34,826 nucleotides of DNA from an uncultured Victivallis sp. (GTDB taxonomy: Bacteria > Verrucomicrobiota > Lentisphaeria > Victivallales > Victivallaceae): NCBI GenBank assembly GCA_944389815.1, contig CALXNS010000101.1, positions 1-34,826 on the forward strand, read 5' to 3'. Numbering within the stretch: the stretch's first letter is position 1; every line of letters begins with the position of its first letter. The position numbers and the translations under genes are program-made. Positions 16,339-25,413 of the stretch are shown piece after piece. Under the pieces are notes generated by a model. The model ran no database searches. It saw only the letters and a program-made list of their open reading frames with translations, and was not told the origin of the DNA.

Positions 16339-19300
16339 ACGAGAAGCAATTTGGCATCTACAAGACGCGGGCGGAGAATTTTCTTGTCCGGCTCAAGAAC
16401 GAACTCTTCCTCGACAGCGCACCGCTGACCGCCGAGGTCGCGGTGTCGAAGGATCCGGTTCGCTGGGCGGATCGTACCACTCTCGCGAGCCGGCCGGTCG
16501 CGGAAGGCGATGTCTGGGGCGAACTCTGGGACAGCGCGTGGTTCCACATCAAGGGTGAGGTCCCGGCGGCGTGGGCCGGAAAGCCGGTCTGGGCGAAACT
16601 CGAACTCGGCGGAGAGATCCTGGTCTTCGACGAACAGGGCGTGCCGAAAGTGGCGTTGACCAACACGAGCGTGTTCGCGGTCAACTACCGGAAGAATCTG
16701 CTTGAATTGACGCCGAATGCCGTCGCGGGAGAGAAGATCGACTTCTGGGCCGAGGTCGGCGCGAATGGATTGCTCGGCGACGAAGTGACGCCCGGCACCG
16801 ACTGGAAATGCGAAGTCGGCGATGTCCGCCATCTGAAGTTCGGCGTGTTCAGCGTCGAAGCCTGGCAGCTGGTGAATGATTTTGAAGTGCTGCTGTCGCT
16901 GCTCGCCACGTATCCGGCGGGAGATTATCGCGCCGTGAAACTCAATATGATTCTCAACGATGCGGTTACGGCTTATGCGGACGATCCGGCGAATGCATCG
17001 GCGGCGCGCGCCGCGCTGGAAGCGGCGTTCGAATGTCACGCCGCGGATTCGGCGCTGACGACGACCGCGGTCGGCCACGCCCACATCGACTCGGGCTGGC
17101 TGTGGCCGGTTCGCGAAACGATCCGGAAATGCGCGCGGACGTTCGCAAGCCAGCTCTACAACATGGAGCGTTATCCGGATTATGTGTTCGGTGCATCGGC
17201 GGCGCAGCATTACGATTTCGTCAAGAAATACTACCCGGAATTGTACGCGAAGATCAAGGAGCGCGTGGCCGAGGGACGCTGGGAACTTCAGGGCGGCATG
17301 TGGGTCGAGGCGGACTGCAACATCATTTCGGGAGAATCGATGGTGCGGCAGTTCCTGTATGGGAAGAACTTCTTCATGGACGAATTCGGGATGGACGTCA
17401 AGAATCTCTGGCTGCCGGACGTGTTCGGATATTCGGCGGCGATGCCGCAGATTCTGAAGAAGTCGGGATGCGATTTCTTCCTGACGCAGAAGATTTCGTG
17501 GAGCCAGTTCAACAAATTCCCGTATCACACCTTCCTGTGGCGCGGAATCGACAATACGGAAGTCCTGACGCATTTCCCGCCGGAGGACAATTACAACTCC
17601 GCGCTGCTGCCCGACCGGCTCTGCTATGCGCAGAACAACTTCAATGAGAACTACTTCCTTCCGGAATTCATCACGCTCTTCGGCGTCGGCGACGGCGGCG
17701 GCGGCCCGCGGATGGAACATATTGAAAACGGGTTGCGCACCGCGAATCTCGAAGGTTGCCCGAAGGTCAAATTCGGACGCGCGGACCGTTTCTTCGACCG
17801 GCTGGCCGAGCACGCCGACGAACTTCCGAACTGGGTGGGAGAACTTTACCTCGAACTGCATCGCGGCACCTTGACCACGCAGAGCCGCACCAAGCGCGGC
17901 AACCGGAAGTGTGAACAGCTTCTGACTGCGGCGGAATTTCTTGCATCGTGCCTTCCGGCGTCGGAATATCCGGAAGAGGCGTTTGACGAAATGTGGAAGA
18001 AGGTGCTGCTCAATCAGTTCCATGACATCATTCCCGGTTCGTCAATCCGCAAGGTGTACGAGGTGACCGAGGTCGAACACGCTGAAATCCTCGACCGCTG
18101 CCGGAAGTTGATCGACGCGACCGCTGCCGCGCTGCTGGAAAAGGCGGACGATGCCGTGACGATCGTCAATACCTTGAGTTACGATTACACGTCGCCGGTC
18201 CGGCTGCCGCAGTCGTGGGCGGGGTGCGAGGTCAAGGATGCCGACGGCAAGTGCGTGATCACCCAGGATGAGGGTGCGGACGGCGTCTGGGCGCTGGGGA
18301 ATTTCCCGCCGCAGAGCATGGTCACGTTGACGCGCGGGGAAAAGGTTGCGGCGCACTCCGCCGCAGTCTCCGCGGCGGCGATGGATGAGCTGGTGCTGGA
18401 AAATGAATTCGTCCGGTACGAGTTCGACCACAATGGTTCGCTGGTTCGGGCGTTCGACAAGAGCGCCGGGCGCGATGTGCTCGACGCCGCGGGCAATCAG
18501 CTTGCGCTGTACGTCGACATTCCGAACAACTGGGATGCGTGGGATGTCGAATTCACCTATCAGGACACCGTGCCGGAACATGTGACCGCAGTCAGCGCGA
18601 AACGGCGCAGCGACGGCCCGGTCCGGCAGGTGCTCGTATTCGATTTGAAGGTCGGGCGTTCGACGATCCGGCAGGAAATCGTGCTCGCGGCGAACTCCAA
18701 ACGGCTGGATTTCAACACCGAAGTGGATTGGCATGAACAGCATCGGATGCTGCGGGTTTCGTTCCCGACGACCGTTTGCGCGACGGAGGCGGCGTGCGAC
18801 ATTCAGTACGGTTTCATCCGTCGTCCGACGCACCGGAATACGTCGTGGGATTTCGCGCGGTTCGAAGTGGCTGCCCACCGCTATGTGGATCTCGCGGATG
18901 CATCCGGCGGCGCGGCGCTGCTCAACGACTGCAAATACGGTTACAAGCTTCAGGACGGCGTTCTTGATTTGAATCTGCTTCGTTCTCCGATCTATCCGGA
19001 CGAAGCGGCCGATCAGGGTCATCATCGTTTCACCTACAGCTTCCTGCCGCACGAAGGCGCGCTGGTCGGGTCCGAAGTCATGCAGGAGGCGGCGTGCCTC
19101 AACCGCGAACCTCTGGTTCTGCCCGGACGCGCCGGAAAACAGATGTTCCCGGTTGCGTTGACCGGCGGCGCCGGCGTTACGCTAGAAGTGCTCAAGAAAG
19201 CGCTCAAGAGCGATGATCTGGTCATCCGTCTGGTCGAGACCGACGGTCGCAATTCCCGTGCGGTTCTGCGGGTGCCCGCCGGCGCGAAGCTGGTGGAGAC

Positions 19301-19406
19301 CAATCTGGTCGAATGGAGCGCGGGAGCCGAATATTGCGCACAGGACGGCGAAATCGAAATCGGCATGAAGCCCTTTGAGATCCGGACGTTCAAGGTTGTG
19401 AAGTAA
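16335..19406 (+). CDS. GH38 alpha-mannosidase
   Basis: The 1023-residue protein has a GH38 N-terminal region, a catalytic barrel and C-terminal beta domains. The zinc ligands H250 and D252 lie in G-H-A-H-I-D-S-G-W-L-W-P, the nucleophile D362 in L-P-D-V-F-G-Y-S, and a further histidine in L-N-Q-F-H-D-I-I-P-G-S-S. It should split terminal alpha-linked mannose in the cytoplasm; no signal peptide is present. It is the last gene of the operon, overlapping panE by ATGA, and a strong terminator follows. Codon use looks different from its neighbours: C-ending codons are more frequent, which might mean higher expression or a separate origin. I did not count codons. Confidence 0.93.
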   Translation: MNEKQFGIYKTRAENFLVRLKNELFLDSAPLTAEVAVSKDPVRWADRTTLASRPVAEGDVWGELWDSAWFHIKGEVPAAWAGKPVWAKLELGGEILVFDEQGVPKVALTNTSVFAVNYRKNLLELTPNAVAGEKIDFWAEVGANGLLGDEVTPGTDWKCEVGDVRHLKFGVFSVEAWQLVNDFEVLLSLLATYPAGDYRAVKLNMILNDAVTAYADDPANASAARAALEAAFECHAADSALTTTAVGHAHIDSGWLWPVRETIRKCARTFASQLYNMERYPDYVFGASAAQHYDFVKKYYPELYAKIKERVAEGRWELQGGMWVEADCNIISGESMVRQFLYGKNFFMDEFGMDVKNLWLPDVFGYSAAMPQILKKSGCDFFLTQKISWSQFNKFPYHTFLWRGIDNTEVLTHFPPEDNYNSALLPDRLCYAQNNFNENYFLPEFITLFGVGDGGGGPRMEHIENGLRTANLEGCPKVKFGRADRFFDRLAEHADELPNWVGELYLELHRGTLTTQSRTKRGNRKCEQLLTAAEFLASCLPASEYPEEAFDEMWKKVLLNQFHDIIPGSSIRKVYEVTEVEHAEILDRCRKLIDATAAALLEKADDAVTIVNTLSYDYTSPVRLPQSWAGCEVKDADGKCVITQDEGADGVWALGNFPPQSMVTLTRGEKVAAHSAAVSAAAMDELVLENEFVRYEFDHNGSLVRAFDKSAGRDVLDAAGNQLALYVDIPNNWDAWDVEFTYQDTVPEHVTAVSAKRRSDGPVRQVLVFDLKVGRSTIRQEIVLAANSKRLDFNTEVDWHEQHRMLRVSFPTTVCATEAACDIQYGFIRRPTHRNTSWDFARFEVAAHRYVDLADASGGAALLNDCKYGYKLQDGVLDLNLLRSPIYPDEAADQGHHRFTYSFLPHEGALVGSEVMQEAACLNREPLVLPGRAGKQMFPVALTGGAGVTLEVLKKALKSDDLVIRLVETDGRNSRAVLRVPAGAKLVETNLVEWSAGAEYCAQDGEIEIGMKPFEIRTFKVVK

Positions 19407-19420
19407 CCGGTTCGCCGGGG

Positions 19421-19462
19421 AGCGCCGCAGAGAGTTTGAAGGATCTCCGCGGCGCTTTTTTT
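19421..19462 (+). terminator. Intrinsic terminator of the lipoprotein-to-GH38 operon
   Basis: A 13-bp stem, 19421-19433 with 19444-19456 (one mismatch), encloses a 10-base loop and is followed by a T-run to 19462. It lies 15 bases after the GH38 stop and just before the next promoter. Confidence 0.92.
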
Positions 19463-19466
19463 CTGC

Positions 19467-19494
19467 TTGAATTCACGGGGAAATATGCTATATT
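19467..19494 (+). promoter_or_regulatory. Promoter of the DUF2157/GDYXXLXY pair
   Basis: TTGAAT at 19467-19472, a 16-base spacer and TATATT at 19489-19494. It follows the terminator directly and gives a leader of about 31 bases to ATG 19532. It has the same -10 and spacing as the tRNA-His promoter. Confidence 0.75.
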
Positions 19495-19531
19495 CTCTCC
19501 CGGTCGCATGAATGACCGACGGAGGATGAAT

Positions 19532-20845
19532 ATGGCGTCAAAGCGTTTTGCCATGGAATTGATGCGGGAGTTGCCGGAGTGGGTGAATGACGGTATCATT
19601 TCCGAGGCGGGAGCAGAGCAGCTTCGGGACCGTTATCCGGCATCGGGGATCACGCAGCAGGTAATGTTGCGGTATCTTCAGATTTTCCTTTCGGTGCTCT
19701 GCGCGGTTCTGATCGGCTGCGGATTGATTCTCATTATCTCCCATAACTGGGACATGTTTTCGCCGGGGTGGCGTATGGCGGTGGCGTTCGTGCCGCTGGC
19801 GGTTGCGGTCTGGTTCGGGTTTCTGACGTTGATCCGGCATGAGAATGATCCCCGTTATTGCGGAGCTGCGGGATTGTTTCTGGCGGCGGCGACGGCGTCG
19901 GCGACAGCGATCGTGTCGCAATTGTATCATCTCTCGGGGACGTTGTCGGAATTTCTTTCGGTCTGGCTGGCGTTGTTGATTCTGCCGCTGTATATATTCC
20001 GGTCGACGGGGCTGGCGGTGGTGTTGTGCATCGGAATGGTGTCGCTGATGTTTGCGGATTATCCGTCGGGAAGAACGATCTGGTGGACGCTGGGGCTTGG
20101 CGCGATATCGTTCCCGTATCTCCTGTATGCGGCGACATCGAATCGTTATGCGGCGGGGGCGACGCTGGTGAATCGCCTGGCAATCGTGGTGCTGATGACG
20201 ACGTTTTCGCTTTCGACCCTGGTTTCCGGAAATGGGGCGGCGACTGTTTATCTGGGGTGGCCGCTCCTCTTCAGCACCTTGCTGCAAATGGGAACTCTGC
20301 CGAAATTGCGTGCGTCGTCGATGCGCTTGAATTTGTTTCAGGTGGCCGGGAGCATCGGGGTGTTGATCTTCATCGCGGTCGGGAGTTTTATGGATTTCTG
20401 GGAAATTTCCGGCTGGATGCGTCATCATTCGAACGGACCGTCACTGGTCTGGTGCGGAATATTGGCAATTGCGTGGATCGGATTGATTTTCGGCGGGGGA
20501 TTGCACACGACGGGAAGTATATTCTGCGCGATATTGCCGCCGCTCTCGCTGGTGGGATTGATGTGTGCGAATGAGGGGAATGCCGGAGCGATGATCGCGG
20601 CGATTCTCTTTAATTTCTATTTTGCCTGCCTGGGGGTGGTGATGTTGTGGGACGGATTTCATCGCCGTTCCCCGTGGCGGATGAACGGGGGAATCGGCGT
20701 GCTGGCGCTGTTGATTTTCCTGCGTTTCTGCAATGTGGGCGACATTTTGTTGTACGCGGGAGTGTTTCTCGGGTTCGGAATCGCGGTTGCCGTGGCGAAT
20801 TTCATGTTTACGCGGCATTTCAAACGTCTGGAGGAGAAGCAATGA
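19532..20845 (+). CDS. DUF2157-type multi-pass membrane protein
   Basis: The start ATG 19532 has GGAGG 6 bases upstream; ATGs at 19508 and 19526 are in frame but less well placed. The 437-residue protein has a soluble N-terminal segment of about 45 residues (L-P-E-W-V-N-D-G-I-I-S, typical of DUF2157) followed by around 12 hydrophobic segments. The function of the family is not known. Its stop overlaps the next gene by ATGA, and that gene encodes the GDYXXLXY-type partner with which DUF2157 proteins are commonly found. Both are expected in the inner membrane. Confidence 0.8.
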   Translation: MASKRFAMELMRELPEWVNDGIISEAGAEQLRDRYPASGITQQVMLRYLQIFLSVLCAVLIGCGLILIISHNWDMFSPGWRMAVAFVPLAVAVWFGFLTLIRHENDPRYCGAAGLFLAAATASATAIVSQLYHLSGTLSEFLSVWLALLILPLYIFRSTGLAVVLCIGMVSLMFADYPSGRTIWWTLGLGAISFPYLLYAATSNRYAAGATLVNRLAIVVLMTTFSLSTLVSGNGAATVYLGWPLLFSTLLQMGTLPKLRASSMRLNLFQVAGSIGVLIFIAVGSFMDFWEISGWMRHHSNGPSLVWCGILAIAWIGLIFGGGLHTTGSIFCAILPPLSLVGLMCANEGNAGAMIAAILFNFYFACLGVVMLWDGFHRRSPWRMNGGIGVLALLIFLRFCNVGDILLYAGVFLGFGIAVAVANFMFTRHFKRLEEKQ

Positions 20846-21384
20846 AGAAATGGCGCGTTATTCTTTTCGGGGTGGCGGTGCTGTTGATCCTCGGCGTGGT
20901 TTCGTACAAAATTGTACGAAGTGAACTTGCCCGGCGTTACGGGACGCCTTACCGGATGGAGGTGAGCGGTTTCGATCCGCATGATCCCTTCCGCGGGCGT
21001 TATCTGGCGTTCTCGATGCCGAACACGGCGCGTTCGGAGCTGGAGTTGAATGGGACGACGGCTTATGTGACGCTCCGGAATGCGTCGGACGGGACGGCGT
21101 ATTTTGATGTGCTTTCCGGAGAGAAGCCGCAGAAAGGCGATTACTTGAAGGTGAATGCATACGGCTATGGCGGAATGTTTCGGGCGCCGTTCGAGCGGTT
21201 TTATCTCAATGAGACGATTGCGCTTGAAGCGGAACGCATTTTGCAGTCGGCGCTCTCCGGCCCGGCGCGGAAGCGGGCGGAGATCGTTCTGCGCGTGCAT
21301 CATGGGTTCGCCTGTCTGGAGGATCTGCAGATCGACGGCACGTCGATCGTCACGCTGGCCCGGGAGAAGATGAGGTGGAAATGA
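20842..21384 (+). CDS. GDYXXLXY-domain membrane-anchored protein
   Basis: The 180-residue protein has one N-terminal membrane helix (about residues 5-24). A domain follows with D-P-H-D-P-F-R-G-R-Y-L-A-F-S-M-P near residue 45, which matches the family's R-G-D/R-Y motif; here Arg replaces the usual Asp. Near residue 115 it has F-Y-L-N-E and a short acidic segment, another family mark. The bulk is likely outside the cytoplasm. It pairs with the preceding DUF2157 gene through an ATGA overlap. The function is unknown. Confidence 0.75.
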   Translation: MKKWRVILFGVAVLLILGVVSYKIVRSELARRYGTPYRMEVSGFDPHDPFRGRYLAFSMPNTARSELELNGTTAYVTLRNASDGTAYFDVLSGEKPQKGDYLKVNAYGYGGMFRAPFERFYLNETIALEAERILQSALSGPARKRAEIVLRVHHGFACLEDLQIDGTSIVTLAREKMRWK

Positions 21385-21481
21385 AGGATTGGCCGAACCC
21401 GGTCGCATATTTCCGCAGGGAGAATGAATGATTCCGGTTCGACAATGGAAGAAAACGATACGGTTGGAGGAAGATACCACG

Positions 21482-21751
21482 ATGAAGGCGGTCATTTCGG
21501 TGGTCGGGAAGGATGCGGTCGGCATCATCGCAAAAGTGAGTGCGGCGTGCGCGGCGTGCGGCGCGAACATTCTGGATATCTCGCAGACGGTTCTGCATGA
21601 GTATTTCACGATGATCATGATTGTGGAGATCGAGCAGTTGAATGTGCCGTTCTCGCAGTTCATCGACCGGATGGAGGCGCTGGGCCGGGAGAACGATTTG
21701 GAAATTCATGCGATGCATGAGGATATTTTCAACGCGATGCACAAGATTTAA
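21482..21751 (+). CDS. ACT-domain protein, UPF0237 family
   Basis: From ATG 21482, with GGAGGAAG about 9 bases ahead, the protein has 89 residues, the usual UPF0237 size; the in-frame ATG at 21428 would add a non-homologous leader. It is a single ACT domain: V-I-S-V-V-G-K-D-A-V-G-I-I-A near the start, then G-A-N-I-L-D-I-S-Q-T. ACT domains bind small ligands, often amino acids. It lies 23 bases upstream of a UPF0210/PFL gene, the order seen in many bacteria. Function is unproven; GcvR-like regulation is one idea. No firm promoter is seen upstream. Confidence 0.88.
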   Translation: MKAVISVVGKDAVGIIAKVSAACAACGANILDISQTVLHEYFTMIMIVEIEQLNVPFSQFIDRMEALGRENDLEIHAMHEDIFNAMHKI

Positions 21752-21774
21752 GATAGAAACATCAGGGATTAGTT

Positions 21775-23136
21775 ATGCCTGCCATTGAAGATATTCTCGA
21801 AACGCTCAACATGATTCATGAGGAGTGCCTCGACATCCGAACCGTCACGATGGGGATTTCCCTCTACGACTGCATCAGCGACGATGAGAAATCCATGAAC
21901 CGGATGGTGTATGAAAAGATTACGCAATCCGCGTACAATCTGGTCGCCACGGCCGAAGAGATCGAAAAACAATATGGAATTCCGATCATCCACAAACGCA
22001 TTGCCGTGACGCCGGCGTCGCTGTTGTGCGGCCGCCTGACGCGGGACGGGGCCGTCCGTCTGGCCGCGACGCTGGATCGCGCGGCGCGCGAACTGGGCGT
22101 CAACTTCATCGGCGGTTTCGGCGCGCTGGTGCAGAAGGGGTTTTCCACCGGAGCATTGACATTGATCGATGCGCTGCCGGAGGCGCTGGCGACGACCGAA
22201 CGGGTCTGCGCGTCTGTGAACGTCGCCTCGACGAAGGCCGGAATCAACATGGATGCGATCGCCCGGATGGGGGAGATCATCCGGGAGACGGCGTATGTGA
22301 CGCGGGAAAACGGTTCGATCGGCTGCGCGAAGCTGGTGGTGTTTGCGAACGCCCCGGAGGACAATCCCTTCATGGCGGGGGCGTTCCACGGAGTCGGCGA
22401 ACCGGAGCGGGTGATCAATGTCGGGGTCTCCGGTCCCGGGGTGGTGGCGTCGGCGATCCGGCGGGCAGGGGAGGATTGTTCGCTGAGCGAATTGGCAAAT
22501 TTAATCAAGAAGACGGCGTTCAAGATCACCCGGGTCGGGCAACTGGTGGCGCACGAAGCGGGTCGGCGGCTGGGGGTGCCGTTTGGAATCGTGGATTTGT
22601 CGCTGGCGCCGACGCCGGCGATCGGGGATTCGGTGGCGTATATTCTTGAATCGATGGGGCTGGAGAAATGCGGCTGTGCCGGGACGACGGCGGCGCTCGC
22701 GATGCTCAACGACGCGGTGAAGAAGGGCGGCGTGATGGCGTCGTCGCGGGTCGGCGGTTTGTCGGGTGCGTTCATTCCGGTTTCGGAGGACGCCGGCATG
22801 ATTGCGGCGGCCCGGAGCGGCGATCTCACGCTGGAAAAACTTGAGGCAATGACCGCGGTCTGCTCGGTCGGGCTGGACATGATCGCCATTCCGGGGGATA
22901 CGCCGCCGGAGGTGATTTCCGGGATCATCGCCGACGAAATATCGATCGGTGTGGTCAACAGCAAAACGACGGCGGCGCGGCTGATCCCCGCCTGGGGATG
23001 CGGCGTCGGCGATATGGTTCGGTTCGGCGGATTGCTCGGCGAGGCGCCGGTGATGCCGGTGAAACGGGCGACGCCGGCGAAATTCATCCGCCGCGGCGGA
23101 CACATCCCGGCGCCGATTCACAGTTTGAAAAATTGA
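21775..23136 (+). CDS. PFL-family protein, UPF0210 (DUF711)
   Basis: The 453-residue protein begins with [14 protein letters not shown] and contains [10 protein letters not shown] and [11 protein letters not shown], both typical of UPF0210. The family is related in fold to pyruvate formate-lyase-like proteins, but the glycyl-radical motif is not present. It has a ribosome site AGGGAT before the start. It is likely cytoplasmic and works with the ACT-domain protein upstream. The biochemical role is not established. Confidence 0.9.
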   Translation: MPAIEDILETLNMIHEECLDIRTVTMGISLYDCISDDEKSMNRMVYEKITQSAYNLVATAEEIEKQYGIPIIHKRIAVTPASLLCGRLTRDGAVRLAATLDRAARELGVNFIGGFGALVQKGFSTGALTLIDALPEALATTERVCASVNVASTKAGINMDAIARMGEIIRETAYVTRENGSIGCAKLVVFANAPEDNPFMAGAFHGVGEPERVINVGVSGPGVVASAIRRAGEDCSLSELANLIKKTAFKITRVGQLVAHEAGRRLGVPFGIVDLSLAPTPAIGDSVAYILESMGLEKCGCAGTTAALAMLNDAVKKGGVMASSRVGGLSGAFIPVSEDAGMIAAARSGDLTLEKLEAMTAVCSVGLDMIAIPGDTPPEVISGIIADEISIGVVNSKTTAARLIPAWGCGVGDMVRFGGLLGEAPVMPVKRATPAKFIRRGGHIPAPIHSLKN

Positions 23137-23161
23137 TTGATTTCACACCGGCGCGTGGAAT

Positions 23162-24409
23162 TCAAAGGGTTGTTTCGGAAGAGTTCCGGCGGGCGAATTC
23201 GCGAACGGAGAGTTTCCGCTTGATTGCCTCGCATGCGCCGTATCCTGCGCCTTCGCCCATTTTCAGGCAGTCTCCGGTCACGCGGTAGGCGGCGTGCGCC
23301 ATGTAGGAACCGGAAATGCAGCGTCCGGCGGTGAGCAGATTTTCCACGCCGAGCGGCACCAGCGAGCGGAAGGGGATGTGGAATCCATTGTGTCCGATGT
23401 TGGTCTGGCCGGCCTGATCGGGTTCGTGGATGTCGACGCCGAATTTGACCGTGCAGATGTTGTCGGGAAATACGGTGCCGTTGCGGACATCGTCGTCGGT
23501 GACGATGTATTCCCCGGTGATGCGCCGGGTTTCGCGCACGCCGATGACTGCCGGAAGTTCCATGAGATACACGTCGCCGAGAAAATCCCGGATCAATTTG
23601 AAATATTCCATGGCGTTTTCGACCTGCCGGAACCCCTCCTGCGCGGCGCAGGAGAGTTCTTCGCCGTCGCTGCCGTTGCGGTAGCGGACGTGAGTCCATT
23701 GAACGAGCGCTTCTCCGGAACGGGGCAGTTTGATCAGCGCGGGGAAGTTGAAGGGGACGTCCCGGAGAAATTTTTCCTTGTCCGGGACGCGCTGTTCGAG
23801 CAGCGTGTACCAGTCGAGGATGCGGTCGGTGGGATATTCGTCGCGGACGCCGCCGATTTTGAACATCATGGTCATCGGTTGAAAAACACCGTCGCGGTCG
23901 CGTCCGATCCGGAAGGGAGCGCCGGCGCGGGCGGCGATGTCGCCGTCGCCGGTGCAGTCGATCGTCACGTCGGCGAGAATGGCGCCGGTGCCGGATTTGT
24001 TCTGAATGAAGACGCCTTTGACGCAGTTGTCTTCCAGAATCGGTTCGCAGCCGGTGGTGTAGAGCAGAAGATCGATTTTTGCTTCGCGGATCATTTCATT
24101 GAGCACCAGCGTCATCTGCACCGGATCGAAGGAGATGTCCCACAATCCGCCCCAGGCGTTGCGGGCCTGAAGTGCTTCGCGCAGTTCCCGGTTGAGGCCG
24201 TCGTGGTTTTTATTGTCGAAGAATGGCGAGAGCAATCCGAGCGTCCACATGCCGCCGGGTTTGCCACCGTTTTCGATCAGGGTGACGCGGGCGCCGGCGC
24301 GGGCGGCGGTGACGGCGGCGCCGATTCCGGCCGGACCGGCGCCGACGACCAGAATGTCACAGTGATTGCGGACTTTGACGCTTTGCGTGCGGGTGATGGT
24401 GGTTTCCAT
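23162..24409 (-). CDS. FAD-dependent oxidoreductase (PF12831-type)
   Basis: ATG at 24409 gives 415 residues, with GGAAGGAG 9 bases upstream; the in-frame start at 24439 adds 10 residues and lacks a site. The FAD-binding loop G-A-G-P-A-G-I-G-A-A is at about residues 22-31, followed by the E-N-G-G-K-P-G-G-M region and a D-C-T-G-D-G-D-I-A-A second FAD motif near residue 168. No signal peptide is present. The family oxidises unknown small molecules and is greatly expanded in sugar-degrading Lentisphaerae/Planctomycetes genomes. It is divergent from an AraC regulator, which may control it; the substrate cannot be told. Confidence 0.88.
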   Translation of the reverse strand: METTITRTQSVKVRNHCDILVVGAGPAGIGAAVTAARAGARVTLIENGGKPGGMWTLGLLSPFFDNKNHDGLNRELREALQARNAWGGLWDISFDPVQMTLVLNEMIREAKIDLLLYTTGCEPILEDNCVKGVFIQNKSGTGAILADVTIDCTGDGDIAARAGAPFRIGRDRDGVFQPMTMMFKIGGVRDEYPTDRILDWYTLLEQRVPDKEKFLRDVPFNFPALIKLPRSGEALVQWTHVRYRNGSDGEELSCAAQEGFRQVENAMEYFKLIRDFLGDVYLMELPAVIGVRETRRITGEYIVTDDDVRNGTVFPDNICTVKFGVDIHEPDQAGQTNIGHNGFHIPFRSLVPLGVENLLTAGRCISGSYMAHAAYRVTGDCLKMGEGAGYGACEAIKRKLSVREFARRNSSETTL

Positions 24410-24487
24410 GTTGCAGAACTCCTTCCGGAAAAGATGCATTGAAGCGGTTGTTTTATTCCTTCATTAATGATAGCAGTTTAAACACGT

Positions 24488-24515
24488 TTGACAATGCGGA
24501 AATGTGCTGTATATT
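24488..24515 (+). promoter_or_regulatory. Consensus promoter giving a near-leaderless AraC transcript
   Basis: TTGACA at 24488-24493, 16 bases and TATATT at 24510-24515 are exactly the hexamers and spacing of the tRNA-His promoter. The first ATG is at 24525, only 9 bases after the -10, so the transcript would carry at most a few bases before the start. Confidence 0.65.
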
Positions 24516-24524
24516 TATAATATC

Positions 24525-25400
24525 ATGTCGAATATTCAAATAATTCAGGAAGATTCCGTAAAAGTTGGTCAACTTCTGGAAAATTGCGCCGCTTCGTTCG
24601 AACAGCGTTTCGGTGTCACGCTGACCTTTCACGATCAGCAGGGGATCTTTCATCTGCCGGATGGTTCGGGTTGTTTGTTTTCCCGGCAGACCCACTGTAA
24701 CGCCTATTGTATGCTTCGGCGTTACGCCGCGCCGGAAAACAACCGCCGCTGCCTGCATGATTGTGCGGCAATGGTGGAACATCAGTCACAGAAGAGCGCC
24801 GCTCCCTTTCTGCACGATTGCTGGAAGGGGGCGCGGGAGGTGGTGCTGCCGTATTACCGGGGGCCCCGGCTGTTGTTTCTCGTTTACGCGGGCGTATTTC
24901 GCGGCGGGGAGCCGCCGGAGGAGTTCCGCGCGGCGTGGAAGGAACTGCCGCCGTGGCGCGAAACGCTGCTGGAACCGCTGCTTGCGGAACTGCGGGTTTT
25001 GAATGCCGGAATCGCGGCATTGCTGGAACCGGGGACGGAAATGGAACCGCCGCCCGATCGGCGGGAATTGATCCGGCGTTATCTCTTCGTGAATGCACAC
25101 CGGAAATTGACGCTCTCCGACCTGGGGCGGCATTTATCGGTTTCGCCCTCACGCGCAAGCCACCTCTGCCGGACGTGTCTCGGGGTCTCGTTTCAGGAGT
25201 CGCTGCTGGCGATTCGGATGAGGAAGGCGGCGGAACTGCTTACGGGAAGCAGTCTGCCGCTCAAGGAGATCGCCCGGCAGTGCGGATTTGCAAACGTCTT
25301 TTATTTTTCGGCGGCATTCCGGAAATTCCACGACGTACCGCCGGGCGCATTCCGGCGCCGGACAAATTCCGCCCGGCGCGGCGACCATTGTGCTGAATGA
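24525..25400 (+). CDS. AraC-family regulator with a Cys-rich PocR-like N-terminal domain
   Basis: The 291-residue protein from ATG 24525 (GTG at 24504 is an alternative) has no clear ribosome site. The N-terminal domain has paired cysteines C58/C62 and C76/C80 and a C99 in H-D-C-W, followed by a V-L-P-Y-Y-R-G-P-R-L-L-F-L-V-Y-A-G strand pattern. This resembles PocR-type sensory domains, which often bind hydrocarbon ligands or metals. The C-terminal AraC helix-turn-helix pair spans about 185-285 (L-S-V-S-P-S-R-A-S-H, then I-A-R-Q-C-G-F-A-N-V-F-Y-F). It is divergent from the FAD oxidoreductase gene, its likely target. Confidence 0.82.
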   Translation: MSNIQIIQEDSVKVGQLLENCAASFEQRFGVTLTFHDQQGIFHLPDGSGCLFSRQTHCNAYCMLRRYAAPENNRRCLHDCAAMVEHQSQKSAAPFLHDCWKGAREVVLPYYRGPRLLFLVYAGVFRGGEPPEEFRAAWKELPPWRETLLEPLLAELRVLNAGIAALLEPGTEMEPPPDRRELIRRYLFVNAHRKLTLSDLGRHLSVSPSRASHLCRTCLGVSFQESLLAIRMRKAAELLTGSSLPLKEIARQCGFANVFYFSAAFRKFHDVPPGAFRRRTNSARRGDHCAE

Positions 25401-25413
25401 ATTGTGATATGAT

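Noticed and set aside
16311..18023. 570-residue minus-strand frame opposite the GH38 gene
   Set aside because: It mirrors the GH38 codons and reads as low-complexity basic sequence, with no domain; the plus-strand gene has all catalytic motifs.
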